DNA of 64,000 bases from Pieris napi (GCF_905475465.1 NC_062240.1:2867001-2931000); one strand, 5' to 3'. Counted from the first letter of the stretch, positions 1 to 12,400 are shown. Notes: a model not told the origin generated them from the letters alone. Numbers and translations are program-made.

Positions 1-2109
1 AACGCCTGCATTGATGGGTCTAGGATTGGAACACGCTCCGTCAACTAGGACTTTAATGCTACGTCCTACAAGAAAATTTGCCAGCCATCGGCATAAGCCA
101 TCGGGCAAACCGTATGACGGTAGTTTCGAAAGAAGCGCCCTATGCCAAACCCTATCAAAGGCCTTAGCTATATCCAAGCTAGCGGCCAATGCCTCTCCCT
201 TACTTTCCACAACTTCGGCCCATCTATGAGTTAGATAGGCAAGAAGATCACCAGCCGAGCGGCCACGGCGAAAGCCATACTGACGATCACTAATTAGCTG
301 GTGCTCCTCCAGATATCGCAAGAGCTGCCTATTGATGATAGACTCCATTACCTTTGAAAATAAAGAAGTGATTGCGATAGGTCTGTAGCTGGATGGTTCA
401 GAGCGGTCACCTTTTTTGGGAATGGGATGAACATGCGCAGTCTTCCATGAGCTTGGAACTACGCCCGAGGAGTACGAGAGTCGAAAGAGCCGTGTAAGCA
501 CCGGAGTCAGCTCAGAAGCACAGGTCTTAAGAACGATCGAGGGAAGGCCGTCAGGACCACTTGACTTGTGGGTATCAAGGGAGATTAAGGCCCTCCGCAC
601 ACCAATCTGTTCGAATCGAACTTCAGGCATAGAAAACCCGCAATGCGGAATAGTGGGCGGTAAGGTCCCTGAGTCATTGAGCGTGGAGTTAGAAGCAAAG
701 AGAGAGCAAAGGAGCTCTGCTTTCTCTTTCGCCGAGTGAGCCATCGAGTCATCCTCCTTTCGCAAGGATGGTAAAGAGGGCTGACAAAAGTTTCCCTGAG
801 TTGCCTTCGCCAATGACCAAAAGGCTCGAGTTCCAGAGGGCAATTTCGCGAGCTTTTCACCAATTCTGCCAATATGTTCCGATTTTGCTTTAAAAATTTC
901 TCGTTTAAGGGTTCGGGTAGCTGCGTTAAATTTCTTTTTATGGAGAGCTACATCGGGATCCTTTATGGCCATTGCGTGAGCCCAGATTTTATAGTACTCT
1001 AGCTTAAGACGGGAAGCCTCTTTGCAAGAGTGGCCAAACCATGGCCGAGATTTACCACGAATGGGGACCATAGAGTAAGGGATATAGAGTTCCATTGCTT
1101 GTAGCACCACATCGGCGACAGATTCAGCGCTGGCGTCAGGATCACTACCCTTGAAGCAGACTTGCAACCATGGGTATGCTGCAAAGAAATGACGCATGTC
1201 ATCCCAATTGGCCGATTTGTAATGCCAGACACGACGGCATTCCGAAAACTGCGGGCGGGTTCGACGCCTAATTGGCACAACGGTTCGCACCAAGCAGTGG
1301 TCGGAGGACCCAAGTGGGGCATCCACAGTAACCTCATAGAAGTCTGGGTGAGAAGTCAGCATAAGATCTAATAACGAAGGCTGATGGTCAGCTCGGTCTG
1401 GTATTCGCGTAGGCGTTGTGACCAGTTGAGTTAAAGCATATGCAAGAGCGAAATCATGGAAGCCTCTTCCCGAATAGTCGGTCGTACGAGAATTTAACCA
1501 CTCAGAATGATGGGCATTGAAATCCCCCAGTATAACGACTTCAGCAGGCGATAGAGACAGAAGGGAATCGAGTGCAGTTTGGACATGTTCTATAAGTCGA
1601 TCGACCTCGGTGTTGCCGCTGTGTGACCTGTAAAGGCAGCAGTATATGCGGGGATGGTCAGCACATTCTACGCGTACCCACAAGGTAGAAAGATCGGATT
1701 CTTCCAAATGTAAGAGGCGACGGAAATTTATATCCTCACGAATGTAAACGCATACACCGGCTTGTGGCCTAAAATTATGCTCAAGACAATAGCCTGGATA
1801 GTGCAAATGTTCAACAGACGAGGGAACTATCTTGGTCTCCGTTAGAAACAATAAGGCCGGCTTAGCCGTCTCGAGGTGAAAGTGGACGGGATTTAAATTA
1901 GATTGAAGCCCCCTAATGTTAGTAAAGTCTGTGTTAAATTGTGTTACCGTGAGTTTATTTCTAGATTTGCCTCTGCAGTTGAGCGGTATTTTGTCCCCCC
2001 CAGAATACGCGGGACAGCCTGAGTGAGTACACCCAGGGACGGATTCTCCTGTACTAGAAGTGCAGGTACCCTCCTGGGGTAAAAAAGTTCTATTTAATAA
2101 CGCTGCCAT
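1..2109 (-). mobile_element. LINE (non-LTR retrotransposon) endonuclease-reverse transcriptase ORF, uninterrupted, runs off the left edge
   Basis: Reading the minus strand from the ATG at 2109-2107, one frame stays open to position 1 (703 codons, no stop), so both the end of the RT and the 3' end lie outside the window. The first third is an APE-type endonuclease: I read LFLTETK, then ILGDFNAHHSEW near 1520-1555, then SSDHCLV near 1290-1320. A linker follows, then RT fingers and palm with SSGPDGLP, SYRPIAITSLFSKVME (near 335-395), QYGFRRGRSAGD and the first catalytic Asp in DIAKAFDRVWH (near 135-170). The YxDD box and C-terminus are not visible. The layout fits the Jockey/CR1 group of LINEs; the exact clade was not determined. 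The lack of any frame break suggests a young, possibly active copy. The short open frames on either strand here are shadows of this one. Confidence 0.9.
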
Positions 2110-2460
2110 GATGATTCGGAGAGGAAGGAAATGAGCTTCCGGGAATCCCACAATATAAAACGAAACGCGACACACGTCCTGCGTGGGCCACTTCACGCTT
2201 TTTTTCAATGGGAGAGTGGTATTACCCCGGTCGTGTCGGCTCATTCGGCTGCTTACGCAGCATGACACTCCCACTACTTGGACTAACTGACTGCGCTGGT
2301 GGAAATAGTTATTGTTCAAATATCCCACCAGCGGGCGATGGGGTCGTCACTGCCCTACGCCTTAAAAATCCCTTAGTCGCCTTTTACGACACCCACGGGT
2401 AGAGATGGGGAGGTGCTATTCTATAAGCCGGCACAACACGGCCAAAAATATTTATTTAAG
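2110..2460 (-). mobile_element. Probable 5' UTR of the LINE at 1-2109
   Basis: The sequence just upstream of the LINE ATG on the minus strand carries a stretch read as gggtgtcgtaaaaggcgac (near 2370-2395), which I recognise as recurring next to lepidopteran LINEs. No ORF1 is visible. The 5' boundary, near 2420-2460, is a guess based on where a SINE-like sequence begins. Confidence 0.5.
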
Positions 2461-2469
2461 TAGACAATC

Positions 2470-2602
2470 ATAGTGAGCAGTGTTGGCTTAGTGGCATGAG
2501 CGTGTGACTGTGTCAGGAACAGGAGGCCGATCACCTTCTTGTCTATTATATTTAAATATGATCATTAAATCAGAGGCCTAGACCTAAAAAGGTTGTAGGG
2601 TT
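2470..2602 (+). repeat. tRNA-derived SINE (family A), internally deleted copy
   Basis: It starts with a box-A-like 'gtgttggcttagtggc' and ends with 'gaggcctagacctaaaaagg'. Both are shared with fuller copies at 14875, 20755, 29152 and 31765. The middle, including box B, is missing. Confidence 0.75.
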
Positions 2603-4087
2603 TTTTTTAGGCATTCATAATTCCATATGGTTATTAATGTGTTAGTTTCAATATTGTCCTAAATATTATATTAGTAGGTTAGCTTTAAAGTATATTCAAT
2701 CACAAAATTAAAAAGGGCACATAAACTCCATTACAATGACCCATGTGAGGGCAATCCAGCCTTCCTGGTATTACCGCATGCTGATAGGGCTCCGCACGCG
2801 CCTTACCAGAGCTACATCTTGCGCATCGTGACGTAAAAACAGTCCACACTTGCAAAACCAAAGATTGTAGACACACTGCAATAGCGAGGGATATCAAAAT
2901 CCTGAACGCATTATTGAACTGAACTCAAAGGGCATGATATGATTTTTTTTAATAGAAACACCACAGGCTGCAGGCATAAAATTACGTACCGAACACTGTT
3001 TATTTGCCTATTCGAATAATACAAACGCGTGAATTTATAATTGTGTACTGTGACGTCGTCAAACATGAATATCCGATTCATTATATAAATAACTAACAGC
3101 TTAACTGTTGATATTAACATTATACAATATTAATCACATTCACCTTCAGTTTAATCCATTATTTTTTTAGCGAAGAGATTAACGAGGAGTAAACGTTGGT
3201 CATTTGCGAAAAACGTTTTGATATGGAAATCTTTGAGGTTTTAAACTTATTTCGAAAACGCTGATATGATATGACGAAATGATAGCTGCTAAGCTTTTTT
3301 ATAGATTCTACTACTAACTATTCCGAATGTTATATTGTCATTTATTCAGGTGCTAATTAAAGATTTAAGTTGGCGCCTGGTAGATAGTACCGGTGAGTGG
3401 TGACCCCAGAGCTGGTGCTTTCCTCCCTCAACTAATAAGTAACGCAATACATGAGGAAATGCTGCCAACGTTTAAATTACACAGCCACAGAGACAATACT
3501 TTTTAAAATTCTTTTTATTAATGTTTTAATGTAGGTTAAGAAAATTTTAAAAACAGTATATTTGATTGTTATGTTTAGGTTTTAATAAACAATATAATTA
3601 TTATATTTATGCATACATTTGATAAAACTTTCTTTAATAACCGCCGCCAATGGACACCTACAACGCTGGGGTAGCTAGCGGGTGTGTTGCCGACCTTTTA
3701 GGGAATGCTCTTTTCTTGAATGTCCTTAAGTCGAATTACTTTGGAAATACCTCTACAGGCAGCTGCTCCCCCAAAGAGGTGGTGAGCGGCAGGAAGTGCG
3801 TTAAAAGCGTTGTGTTAGAACATAAAGCATTGAGGTGGAGAGAATAGAATTATTCCATGATCTTTTCATTAGATAGGAACATTTAATGATGTGTCATGAT
3901 TTTAATATTGTCACTGCGTTCGTTGCTTTCTCCTTGATTAATGTTTTTATATTCTGTATGTACCTGTTTGATGTGTATTTTTTATACATTTTACTCTTGT
4001 TTTGAGGTTTTATTTGTGTAATGTCATCTGTTTGTGTGTTTTCTAAATATAAAAAGAATGAGCAAAATTTCGCCAAAAACAACAAAT
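2603..4087. other. No gene seen; AT-rich with one repeat fragment at 3345-3530
   Basis: The stretch 3345-3530 ('gtagatagtaccggtga...gctgccaacg...agccacagag') matches 61680-61860 and more weakly 12725-12800 and 18835-18900, so it is an interspersed repeat, probably a LINE or SINE 3' end. The rest shows no splice-bounded coding segment. The short frame at 3650-3847 has no recognisable domain. Confidence 0.5.
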
Positions 4088-4306
4088 AAATAAATATAGT
4101 TTAAAAAAACTAAAAAAACACGCTTTTTAATAAACGGCGCTCTGTGCCATATTTTTCGTCTATCGAGCAACCCACGCTTTTTTACAATAATACCAGTATT
4201 TTTTGTTCATTACCATTTTCAGCCTAAATTAGGAATTATTTTTCACTTTTTAGTTAGATGTGCTTTAAAAGCGTGTTTTTTAGTTTTTTTTAACTATATT
4301 TATTTT
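4088..4306. mobile_element. Palindromic MITE, about 40-bp inverted ends
   Basis: The left end (aaataaatatagttt..., through aaaaaaacacgctttt) is matched in inverted orientation by the right end (aaaagcgtgttttttag through actatatttatttt). The core is about 130 bp with no coding capacity. A related 'aaagcgtg' end near 4540 may mean a larger copy of the same family reaches to about 4555. Confidence 0.7.
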
Positions 4307-5787
4307 CCACTTTTTAGTCCTAGCAGCAATACGTGTTGTCTCAATTTAACCGTATTGCTTTGTGGCATTAAAAAAAAATTCATTGTTTTTTCGAGATAAA
4401 CCTATGAAATTATTATATTGTCGCTGATTCTTTATAAGTGTACAATGTTTGAATTAAATCTGTCCGTTTAAAGTGGGTCAAAATCGAGTCCGAAGGAGTC
4501 GGTTACATACATACATACATACAGGTGAAGCTAATATAAAGCGTGTAAAAAATATAAATGACTTACTATTAAATTACTGTCTACAATTAAATTTCCTTTA
4601 TTTTCGAATGCATGCAACTCCAAATTTAGGTAAAGTTTAATGCAACATTTAAGCGAGGCTGTAGTGAGCGAAGCGCCGGTCGTGTCTTGTTTTAAATTAT
4701 TTATGAACGTTACTTCCTAAAGAGATTACTAAGTGTGCGGATAATCGCTATTTGGTGCATATATTTTGCAAAACTATCGACCTTAATTAAGAATCGTGAT
4801 TAAAGGGACACTACCCGATTCAAAGAATTTTTTATAAGATAGAAGGGCAAAAGAACTTATGGGACAGCCATTAAAAGGCAGTAATTACAGCCCATGTAAA
4901 CACTAAAATTTTAGTAGGTACGTTACTGGACATTTCAGGAACGAGTTAGTTTACAAAATTGCGCTTTTCGCAATTATGGTGCAAATTTAAAAAATCAATG
5001 ATGGGATGAATTACATAGTACATATATATTAAACAGTAGAAGTAATTATGGGCACAGCATAGAAATTTATGCTACGGATACAGACAAAAATCTACATAAG
5101 GTTAAGAAAGTTACTTCCGCCATGCCCCAACTTTCATTGACGTGTGAAAAAAAAAAATACGTTAAAAAAATCGTTGCGAAAGACGATTTTTTAATGAAAG
5201 GAAAAGGCATAAACATAAAGACAAACGATCAAGGAGCCTAAGTTACAAACAACTAAAACAAAACGTTTTGGTTGTTTGTAATAAATGATATGTCTATGTC
5301 AAAACCATATTTATGTTTTTGGACTAGTTAGGTACATGATAAGTCCATTATAAACATAATACCGGAGACCAAGCAACGGGTCACGATGTTAATGAAGGTA
5401 GTGTTGACATAAACTAATTAGATGTAATTATGAAAGCATGAAAATACTTTTGAATACAAGATAATCCATTGAAGGACATATGTAGGTCGACCGGACTAGT
5501 GAAAAGGTGGCAATTAGCTCGGGACGACAGCTGCACATTCATTTTTTTACTACAGATCTTTTGATACTGTGAGTGATATTCAGAAACGAGATTTATGGCT
5601 AAGACTCCCGTAAGTAAAAATTGTATTCGTTTTTGACATACGGCAATTATAGTTCGCGGGCCATCTATGGTAAATTATATAAGAGAAGTTAGCTAGTTAA
5701 TGTTTTTGAGTAAAAAATATAGTGTACCACAAATTAGCCCAATTTCAGTAATAATAAGTCGACTGTGCAATAGGTAGTTTAGTGTGC
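4307..5787. other. No gene seen; AT-rich intergenic sequence
   Basis: There is a short ACAT microsatellite near 4505-4525. Otherwise I see no ORF with a domain, no splice-bounded exon and no clear repeat ends. Confidence 0.5.
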
Positions 5788-5963
5788 CTCAGATTTCTGT
5801 ATCTGTTTCGTGGTCATTTTTTTAAATAGGTAAGTAGGTGATCAGTCTTCTGTATCATGCCGGTTTCCGCACGAGCGACTGTTAAATGTACACATAGAAA
5901 GTCCATTGGTGCACTGCTGGAAATCAAACCTAGCCTTAGGGATGAAATTCGCACGCTGAAGCC
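5788..5963 (-). repeat. tRNA-derived SINE (family A), diverged copy
   Basis: The reverse complement carries the family-A order: a box-A-side 'cttcagcgtgcg'-like segment, a 'gtgcaccaatggac'-like segment and a terminal 'cagaaatctgaggc' segment. Confidence 0.65.
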
Positions 5964-6289
5964 AAAAAATGTATAAAAAATTAGTTGTCACGTGGTGCGC
6001 TAGGCCGCGCGCGGCCCGCCATTGCGGTGTATTGAGTTAAGGGTCACATAGCCTATGAGTAAGGGAAATAAATCAGATTCCCTAAACGAAGAAGGGAATT
6101 CTGGAACCTGTGAAATATGTAAATGCTTTCAGATAATTAGTCCAATACTTTTCACTCTCAGGCTATTTCTTTTGTCAACCTTGCGTGCCTTGGGTCGCAC
6201 TCGGCCCGTGAGATGTTGTTAGTAGGCTGAAATACCTGTGATTACGAATCTTCACTCTAACTCTGAGATAACTTGAACTGCCTACTTAA

Positions 6290-6395
6290 GTATTTTCGAA
6301 CCTATTCAACTTAGGCTCCATCAAGAAAAAGGGCACCAATTAGTTTAGCCTCCTGCCCGTTTGTCCGCCCCCCTGTTATATAAAAGAATACTAAT
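6290..6395 (+). repeat. Fragment of LINE 3' end (family B)
   Basis: It contains 'cgaacctattcaacttagg', '...caagaaaaagggcaccaatt' and then 'gcctcctgcccgtttgtccgccccc' followed by an A/T tail. This is the 3' block repeated at 8280-9055, 9975, 22205, 37440 and 59224. Confidence 0.65.
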
Positions 6396-6778
6396 ATGAT
6401 AAAAAATTAACAAAAAAATTTTTTTTTTATATAATATTATTTAGTTTTAAACACTATTGTTCGGGTTTTAAACAGCAAGCTAGAATATAAACATTTACTA
6501 AGAGCTTTTATTGAATAGTACACAACTTTTACTAATAGATATTTTGTGAATAATTCGTACATTCGTTCATTTGTATTTCCTCCATATTAACAAATATTGC
6601 GATGCACATATTAAATTCTTTGCCGTAATTATCATTACTAGCAAACGAGCAAATATTTTACTTCGGCACACTTCGTATATTTTCAATTTGCAATTACTTT
6701 ATTATTAATTGGTTGTATATTTAGTTATTACAATATTAATTAACTAATATCTGACTAAGTTAACTTGTATAATTCCCA

Positions 6779-6875
6779 ACCCTGAGGTCGTGCATTTGAA
6801 TCACGACTGCACCAATGGATTTCAATGAGCATCTAACACTTGCACCAATGGTGAAAGAAAACCTGTCTTAAACCT
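6779..6875 (+). repeat. SINE family A fragment
   Basis: The sequence 'cctgaggtcgtgcatttga' and then 'caccaatgg...gtgaaagaaaacc' match the central part of family-A SINEs. It lies directly before the truncated LINE ORF at 6886. Confidence 0.55.
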
Positions 6876-6885
6876 AATCAAAGAT

Positions 6886-7641
6886 ATGCGTGAGACAGAA
6901 AACTGTTTTGCTTGTCTTTTTGGAAATACAGTACGATCTCTACCAATTGGAAATGATTTCGGGATTCAACTACACACCTGCCAATACAATGTACAAAATG
7001 AATGTAACTGCACCTTTCTGGATCGAACCAGAATAGTTAAATACCTGGGAGTGCTCCTAGACGAAAGATTAACATGGGTCCCACACATTAACTTGTTGGC
7101 GGGGAGAATAAGGAGACTCATATGTATTTTTAGGAAGCTGAGGCACGTAGCGGATCACAAACTAATAAAAAATGTGTACACAGCACTGGCTGAGTCTATC
7201 TTGAGTTATTGTATCTCTTCTTGGGGTGGTGCCCGAAAGACCCATCTGATAGAACTAGAAAGAGCACAACGTACCTTACTTAAATTAGTCATTAAATTTA
7301 AACCATTCAGGTACCCTACGGTTGATCTTTATTCAGAATGCGATGTCCTAACAGTCAGACAACTATATATTAAAAATATAATAATCTACCAACATAAAAA
7401 ATTAATATATGATGATGCCATCGCAAATAGACGAACACATAGAGTCTGTCCCACCACCCAAGCAAAAACAAGCTACTTACAAAAATTTCAATGTTATACA
7501 GGCCCCATGTTGTACAATAGACTGAATAAAATTCTTAATATTTATCCCCTTAATATCTATGAATGTAAAATAAAACTGGTTGAATGGCTAAAAACTCAGA
7601 AATATAATGAAATAGAAAACTTGTTTACTAATGTAAAATAA
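6886..7641 (+). mobile_element. 5'-truncated LINE: C-terminal part of a reverse transcriptase (thumb to stop)
   Basis: The frame of 251 aa begins where a SINE fragment ends and stops at 7641. Residues about 48-61 read RIVKYLGVLLDERLTW, the hallmark just after the RT catalytic palm of Jockey/CR1-type LINEs. They are followed by an AESILSYCISSWGG segment and a long basic C-terminal region ending in NIYECKIKLVEWLK. The catalytic FADD-type motif is absent, so this is a dead 5'-truncated copy. The same C-terminal pattern (IYP...YECK...WLK) recurs on the minus strand at about 8813-8915, so two copies of related elements lie 1.2 kb apart in opposite orientation. Confidence 0.85.
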
Positions 7642-8160
7642 TAAAATTTTCCCTTTTAAAATATCTAACTTCAGTCCTAAGAGTGTGCTGAAATGTAAAT
7701 AAAATATAAAATCTTAGTACTAAATTTTAGATTCCGTAATTATATAAATTATAACAACAATAAATTCATATCTCAAATTCAAGTTTCTCATCCACAAGAT
7801 TAAAAAAAAAAAATTTGTCGAAGTTCACATTTACTATAGTCTAACCTATTGCAACAACTTTTTTTAGATTCTACCCTCATTTAGTTTTATAAACAATAAA
7901 AATATAACCCGCATAAATATTTAATGACAAACAATCTAACTAAATTGTTAAAGACACTGGAAGGAACTAGCGTTTAAGATACAGGCTAGGCCTAGTTTAA
8001 TCGCTAGTGCACATAGAATGATTTTATGTTCGAGGTTGACCAAAATTAATAGTGAAAAACAACGCTTCGTTGCATGTTCGTTGCATATTGTATGTTTATA
8101 ACCTTTGGAATGTAAGTACCAAATGTTTTTCGTCAAATAAAGTGATTTTTATTTTATTAT
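7642..8160 (+). repeat. Probable 3' UTR of the truncated LINE plus unassigned AT-rich DNA
   Basis: AT-rich sequence follows the LINE stop codon. No coding segment is seen and the end of the element cannot be fixed. Confidence 0.35.
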
Positions 8161-8403
8161 TTTTTATTTTAACGGATGCAAACTAAGACCCATAAAGGGT
8201 AGGTCCAAAGTTTATGTTCTGGTCGTAAAGGTCTCATTAAGAAGTCAATGTTATGCGTAAATGCAGAATAGGAAATTCCAACCGTATCACCTCGACGTCC
8301 GCCGTTCCACAACTGAGCGATTTTAGGTAGTTTTGCCGCACACCACCAAGTATTTCCGAACCAATTCGAATTAGGGCCCTCCAAGGAAAGGAGCGTACCA
8401 ATT

Positions 8404-8935
8404 TATAATAATAATAATAATAATCTTTATTTTCTTCTCTCACATATACATACAAGGTTATTATGATTAAACTAAGATGATAACATTAGGAAGTGTATGT
8501 GAGAGACTGGTCTCTGTAACAGGAGACCTGAGTTACAGATAGCCAGCCTCTCCACCACCGGACCGGAACACGTTCAATCAGGTCATTGTCATAAGATACA
8601 ATAAAAGAAAATAAGTATTAAGTGCTAAAAGAAAACATTGCAAACGGAGTCGTAAAAATAAATTTGGTGTGTGTTTGTGTGTGTGTGTGTGTGTATGTGC
8701 GTGTGTGTGTATGTGTGAGTGTCACTCTCTCTCTAAGTGTGTGTGTGCGTTCGTGGGTGTGTGTATATGTGTGGGGGAATGGGTGTGTTACAGAATAACA
8801 GTTTTTAAATCTTCTGTTTCATAACTCAACGTCTTCAGCCAAGTAGTAACCATTTTTTTACATTCATATTTAGATAGAGGGTAAATGTTAATTTTTTCAT
8901 TTAATTTATTATACAAGTAACAGCCTAGGAAACCA
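8404..8935 (-). mobile_element. 5'-truncated LINE inserted into the family B repeat; 3' tail is (TAA)n/(TTA)n
   Basis: On the minus strand, 8915-8813 encodes a C-terminus with INIYPLSKYECKKMVTTWLK-like sequence, related to the LINE at 6886. This is followed by a 3' UTR containing a (GT)n-rich tract and ending in an AAATAAAG(ATT)n tail at 8404-8430. It is a simple 3'-anchored insertion, as expected for target-primed reverse transcription. Confidence 0.7.
8669..8775. repeat. (GT)n-rich microsatellite
   Basis: About 100 bp of GT/TG dinucleotides interrupted by ctctctct and single changes. It lies in the 3' UTR of the LINE at 8404-8935. Confidence 0.85.
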
Positions 8936-9974
8936 AAGAATCTTTAAGGTCGGCAAAGCACTCGCCCTCTGGTATTGAGAGTGTCTATGGTCGGCGGTGT
9001 CAATTAGCATCAGGTGAGCCTCCTGCCCGTTTGCCCCCAGTTTTATAAAAAAACGGTACGTATAGAATAAAGTAATGTAATTAACTGTAAAGAAAATATA
9101 TATATGGACTCTGTTTGCTTGACCCGTAGGATTGATGAGCCACAAAAGGGTTTTCTTTTAACCAAATCGTCCCGGAAGGAAATTAGTAGGGCCCCAATTT
9201 ACGACCGAGATTAATGGTTTTTTAATGTCTATATATATCTACACTCATCCATGTTATAGATAGGACATATTTGTGTCTGTAACGAAAAACCTTAAAAACT
9301 ACTAGATAGATTTAAAATTCTCACTATTATTATATATTTAGTAAAAAAATTACACTATTCCGGAACAAAATAAGCTATATTTATTTCCAATATTAATTAA
9401 TATATAATTTTTTGTCCCAAGTTTAATGCAAACTAAATATAACTGTGATTTATTAACTCGCGTTATTTAAGTTCATATTATTAAGTAGTTGTTGTTAATA
9501 AATAGGATGTCCTTATTCAGGATCTATTTCCCTAATGAGGTAGGCACATGTTATATATGAATCAAAATTATTTTAATTGCAACAATCAGCCTTTAATATC
9601 TGGAACAATTATTGTTAACCACTAGTTCACGGTGATATCGAAGCGATAAAGTTTTTGTACTATAATTAAACGTCTTTTAATTATAATTACGTCGTATTTC
9701 ATAGAAACAAAACTTAACGGCACGATCGTAAAGTCTCAAATCTAAAGATAATAATCTTACTTTATTGCGTCTACGAAAGTTATGCAGAAAACACTGTTTC
9801 AAAACCTTGTTAGTTACGACGAAACATAACTTTAAAATTGTCTGCATATTTTCTCTCAAATGGTCAAAATTTACGATATGTTATTTACCTTAAAATTAAG
9901 TTTTTATTTAAAAACCTGTGTAAATTCTCTCTGGCGTTCTTCAATTCTGAAGGTGGTATTAGTGACGTCGCACA

Positions 9975-10175
9975 ATTTCCTCCACACCAGCTGCCCACTG
10001 AAGTATTTCCGAACCAATTCGACTTAGGGTCCTTCAAGAAAAGAGCGTACCAATTCTTAAAAGGCCGGCAACGCACTCGCCAGCCCTCTGGCATTGAGAG
10101 TGTCCATGGGCGGCGGTATCACTTAACATCAGGTGAGCCTCCTGCCCATTTGCCCCCCGTTCTATAAAAAAAAAC
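9975..10175 (+). repeat. Family B LINE 3' end, best-preserved copy
   Basis: It encodes VFPNQFDLGSFKKRAYQFLK and then GRQRTRQPS, the C-terminus of a LINE reverse transcriptase. A 'gagcctcctgcccatttgcc' tail and an A-run follow. It is a remnant, not a host gene. Confidence 0.75.
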
Positions 10176-10179
10176 GTCT

Positions 10180-12120
10180 TCAGCAAGCCTCAGCAGCTAG
10201 GATGGTAAGACCTGCAATCTTTGCTTGATTTCCAGCAAGTAGGGAATCTGCCTAGAGGTCTGCTAGTCAGTCACAATGAGTTATTCTAAATTTAGACATT
10301 TACGTGTTACTTAAAAAAAACTCAGAATCCGGTGCAAACAAAGAGTCGAAAGACCAGTTTTGCCTGTAACCGTCTTCGTATGAACAGGTTTGTTATCTTA
10401 GCTGTCCAAGGAATCCTAAGCATCAGCCTCCAATGCCACATTTCCAGAGTATTTATTTTCTTCTTTAATCCTCTCATTTTCCATCCCTCATTTTCCTTCT
10501 CTTTTATTGTAATAACGTCGATTAAAATTAATGTTCTGAGGTCGCTTTATTTTTATTATAAGCGTCATTATGTGGAGTAAGGTATAACGGTTGCTTCTTA
10601 GAAATATTTCCATATTCTCGACAATTGTTCTCGACTATTCTACGCCAAAAATTCTAGTCTATTTTTTTTAAGTTACCGTAATTTATAAAATTATTTTGGT
10701 TCTGTGTTAATGATAATTGGACATGGATGAAATTCGTATACTATAGTATTGCACTGTGCAACAAATGAAAATTTAAATGAAATTGATAATTTGGCAAAGT
10801 TTAGTCGTTATTCAGATCAAATATTTCGATTTATAATAAAATATTATGAGGTATAATGTAATAATATTATAATTAATATATTTATAGGTTAATTTTGTCT
10901 AAAAACCTTTAAGAAAATAAAACAAGATAATATAATATATAAAAGTGAAACAAGTATGCAAATTCAACAAGACAAAAATATGGTATGATTCAACGAATTC
11001 ACAAACGGAGTTTAATATGAGAACGTACGTATAGTTTTTATTCATTTAAACTTTTTATCCCAGCGTAAACATAATTTGTTAGAAAAAAATACAATAAGAG
11101 TAGGTTTGGGATATAATCATCACATAGGTTGAATTTTAAAAATGATCCGGATAATTGAATATTTGAATTTGGTTTTATAACATATGTATATTTTATATAT
11201 CTAAAGAACTATTGGTAAAGTATTGCAGCTTAGAAATATTTTGAGCTTTTTAGAAGTTTGCATACAGTGATGAATGTTCTACTCACAGTTTTCTCTATTT
11301 CAAGTGTTCGTTCTTTCGTTACGAAACAAAAGACCAACAATAGATATTTACAATGAAACACGAAACGAAAGCTTTCAAGGTATTACAATTTTTGCGGAAT
11401 ATTTCTGACGGCAAAAATCGCATTCTATATACATATTTCTCTCGCTTCAATTTAAAATTTAAAAGAACCGTCTACCTCGAACGTACTCGTAAAAAATATT
11501 AGAACTTTATAGTTTTTTGCAGTGGCCAATTTGTAGTGTTTACATAATTTGTGCGACAACTTTTTAACGAAATAAAAATGTTTATTTAATAAGATGAAGA
11601 AAGGGCTCAAGCTTCATCATTCAAAGAGAAAGAAAACTTATTTCAAATACGAAAATGACCTATACTTATGAAATACAATCTGTCTCATTACGTGGATTAA
11701 ATACTCATTAGTTCCTTTCTGTCAAATTATGTTAACGCTGTGATGAAAAGAGACAACAGTACTTCTGTTAGAACAAAAGGAACTGACAAATTGGACTGAT
11801 CTAGTTTTTGTGGATTAGTGAACAAAACATTGTATGACACATGTTCATTTAATAATATACATTCTATAAATTTACTCGTTTTAGAAATATCGTAGCAATA
11901 AAAACACAACCTTTTTTTGACATCGCAAAATCTTCCCCACTTTGATTAATGTAGGGAACCTACCGTCATCTATTGGTGGTTTAAGGAACAGATCTGTTCT
12001 TCACAAGTTTGTATATATTAATTGTTCACGTATGATAATAGATATACGCTGTAAACAAATAAGTAGTAATAATAAAGCCACTTTAATTCCATACTATAAA
12101 AATTACAAATCAAAAAGGGT
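10180..12120. other. No gene seen; AT-rich
   Basis: A short frame at 10383 starts MNRFVILAVQGILSISLQ, which is signal-peptide-like, but it has no supporting donor or continuation. I could not link it to the Beat gene downstream. No repeat ends were recognised. Confidence 0.4.
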
Positions 12121-12129
12121 TAGTTTTGT

Positions 12130-12400
12130 TATTTCCAGCAGTATGGACCTGAATTTGGGTAAATTCATCCTCCTGAACGTTCATTTGCATCTGTTATTTG
12201 CTTCCTCCATCCATTTCTCCCCAGAAACCTTTACGATATTGACAGCCTATATTTGTGGTCTCTTTTTCCTGTAGGTCCCAGCGGGTGGCTTCGGCAGACC
12301 ATCTTTTATCTGTACACCTTGCAATATGGCCTGCCCATTTCCATTTCAACTGAAAAGCGTGGGTTAGCTCGGTGATCTGAGTTTTCTAAAAAAAAAACAA
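12130..12400. repeat. Interspersed repeat (LINE fragment)
   Basis: The block around 'gcaatatggcctgcccattt' and 'ctccatccatttctccccag' is of a kind I recognise from lepidopteran LINEs. Boundaries and orientation are uncertain. Confidence 0.4.

Larger units (their letters stand above)
8280..9055 (+). mobile_element. Family B LINE 3' end, split in two by a later LINE insertion
   Basis: The block 'gaacggcggacgt...aagtatttccgaaccaattcg...gcgtaccaatt' (8280-8403) breaks off and resumes at about 8936 with 'gaatctttaaggtcggc...gcactcgc...gagcctcctgcccgtttgcc'. The intact order is seen at 9975-10175, which shows that 8404-8935 is an insertion. In translation the block encodes a VFPNQFDLGSFKKR-like RT C-terminus. 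Confidence 0.75.

Noticed and set aside
11..1371. Several small open frames on both strands (for example 585-872, 999-1337 minus)
   Set aside because: They are out-of-frame shadows of the LINE frame that runs from 2109 to 1.
10332..10580. Frame with a hydrophobic start that could be the missing Beat signal-peptide exon
   Set aside because: No matching donor after one base of a codon, and no similarity that would support it.
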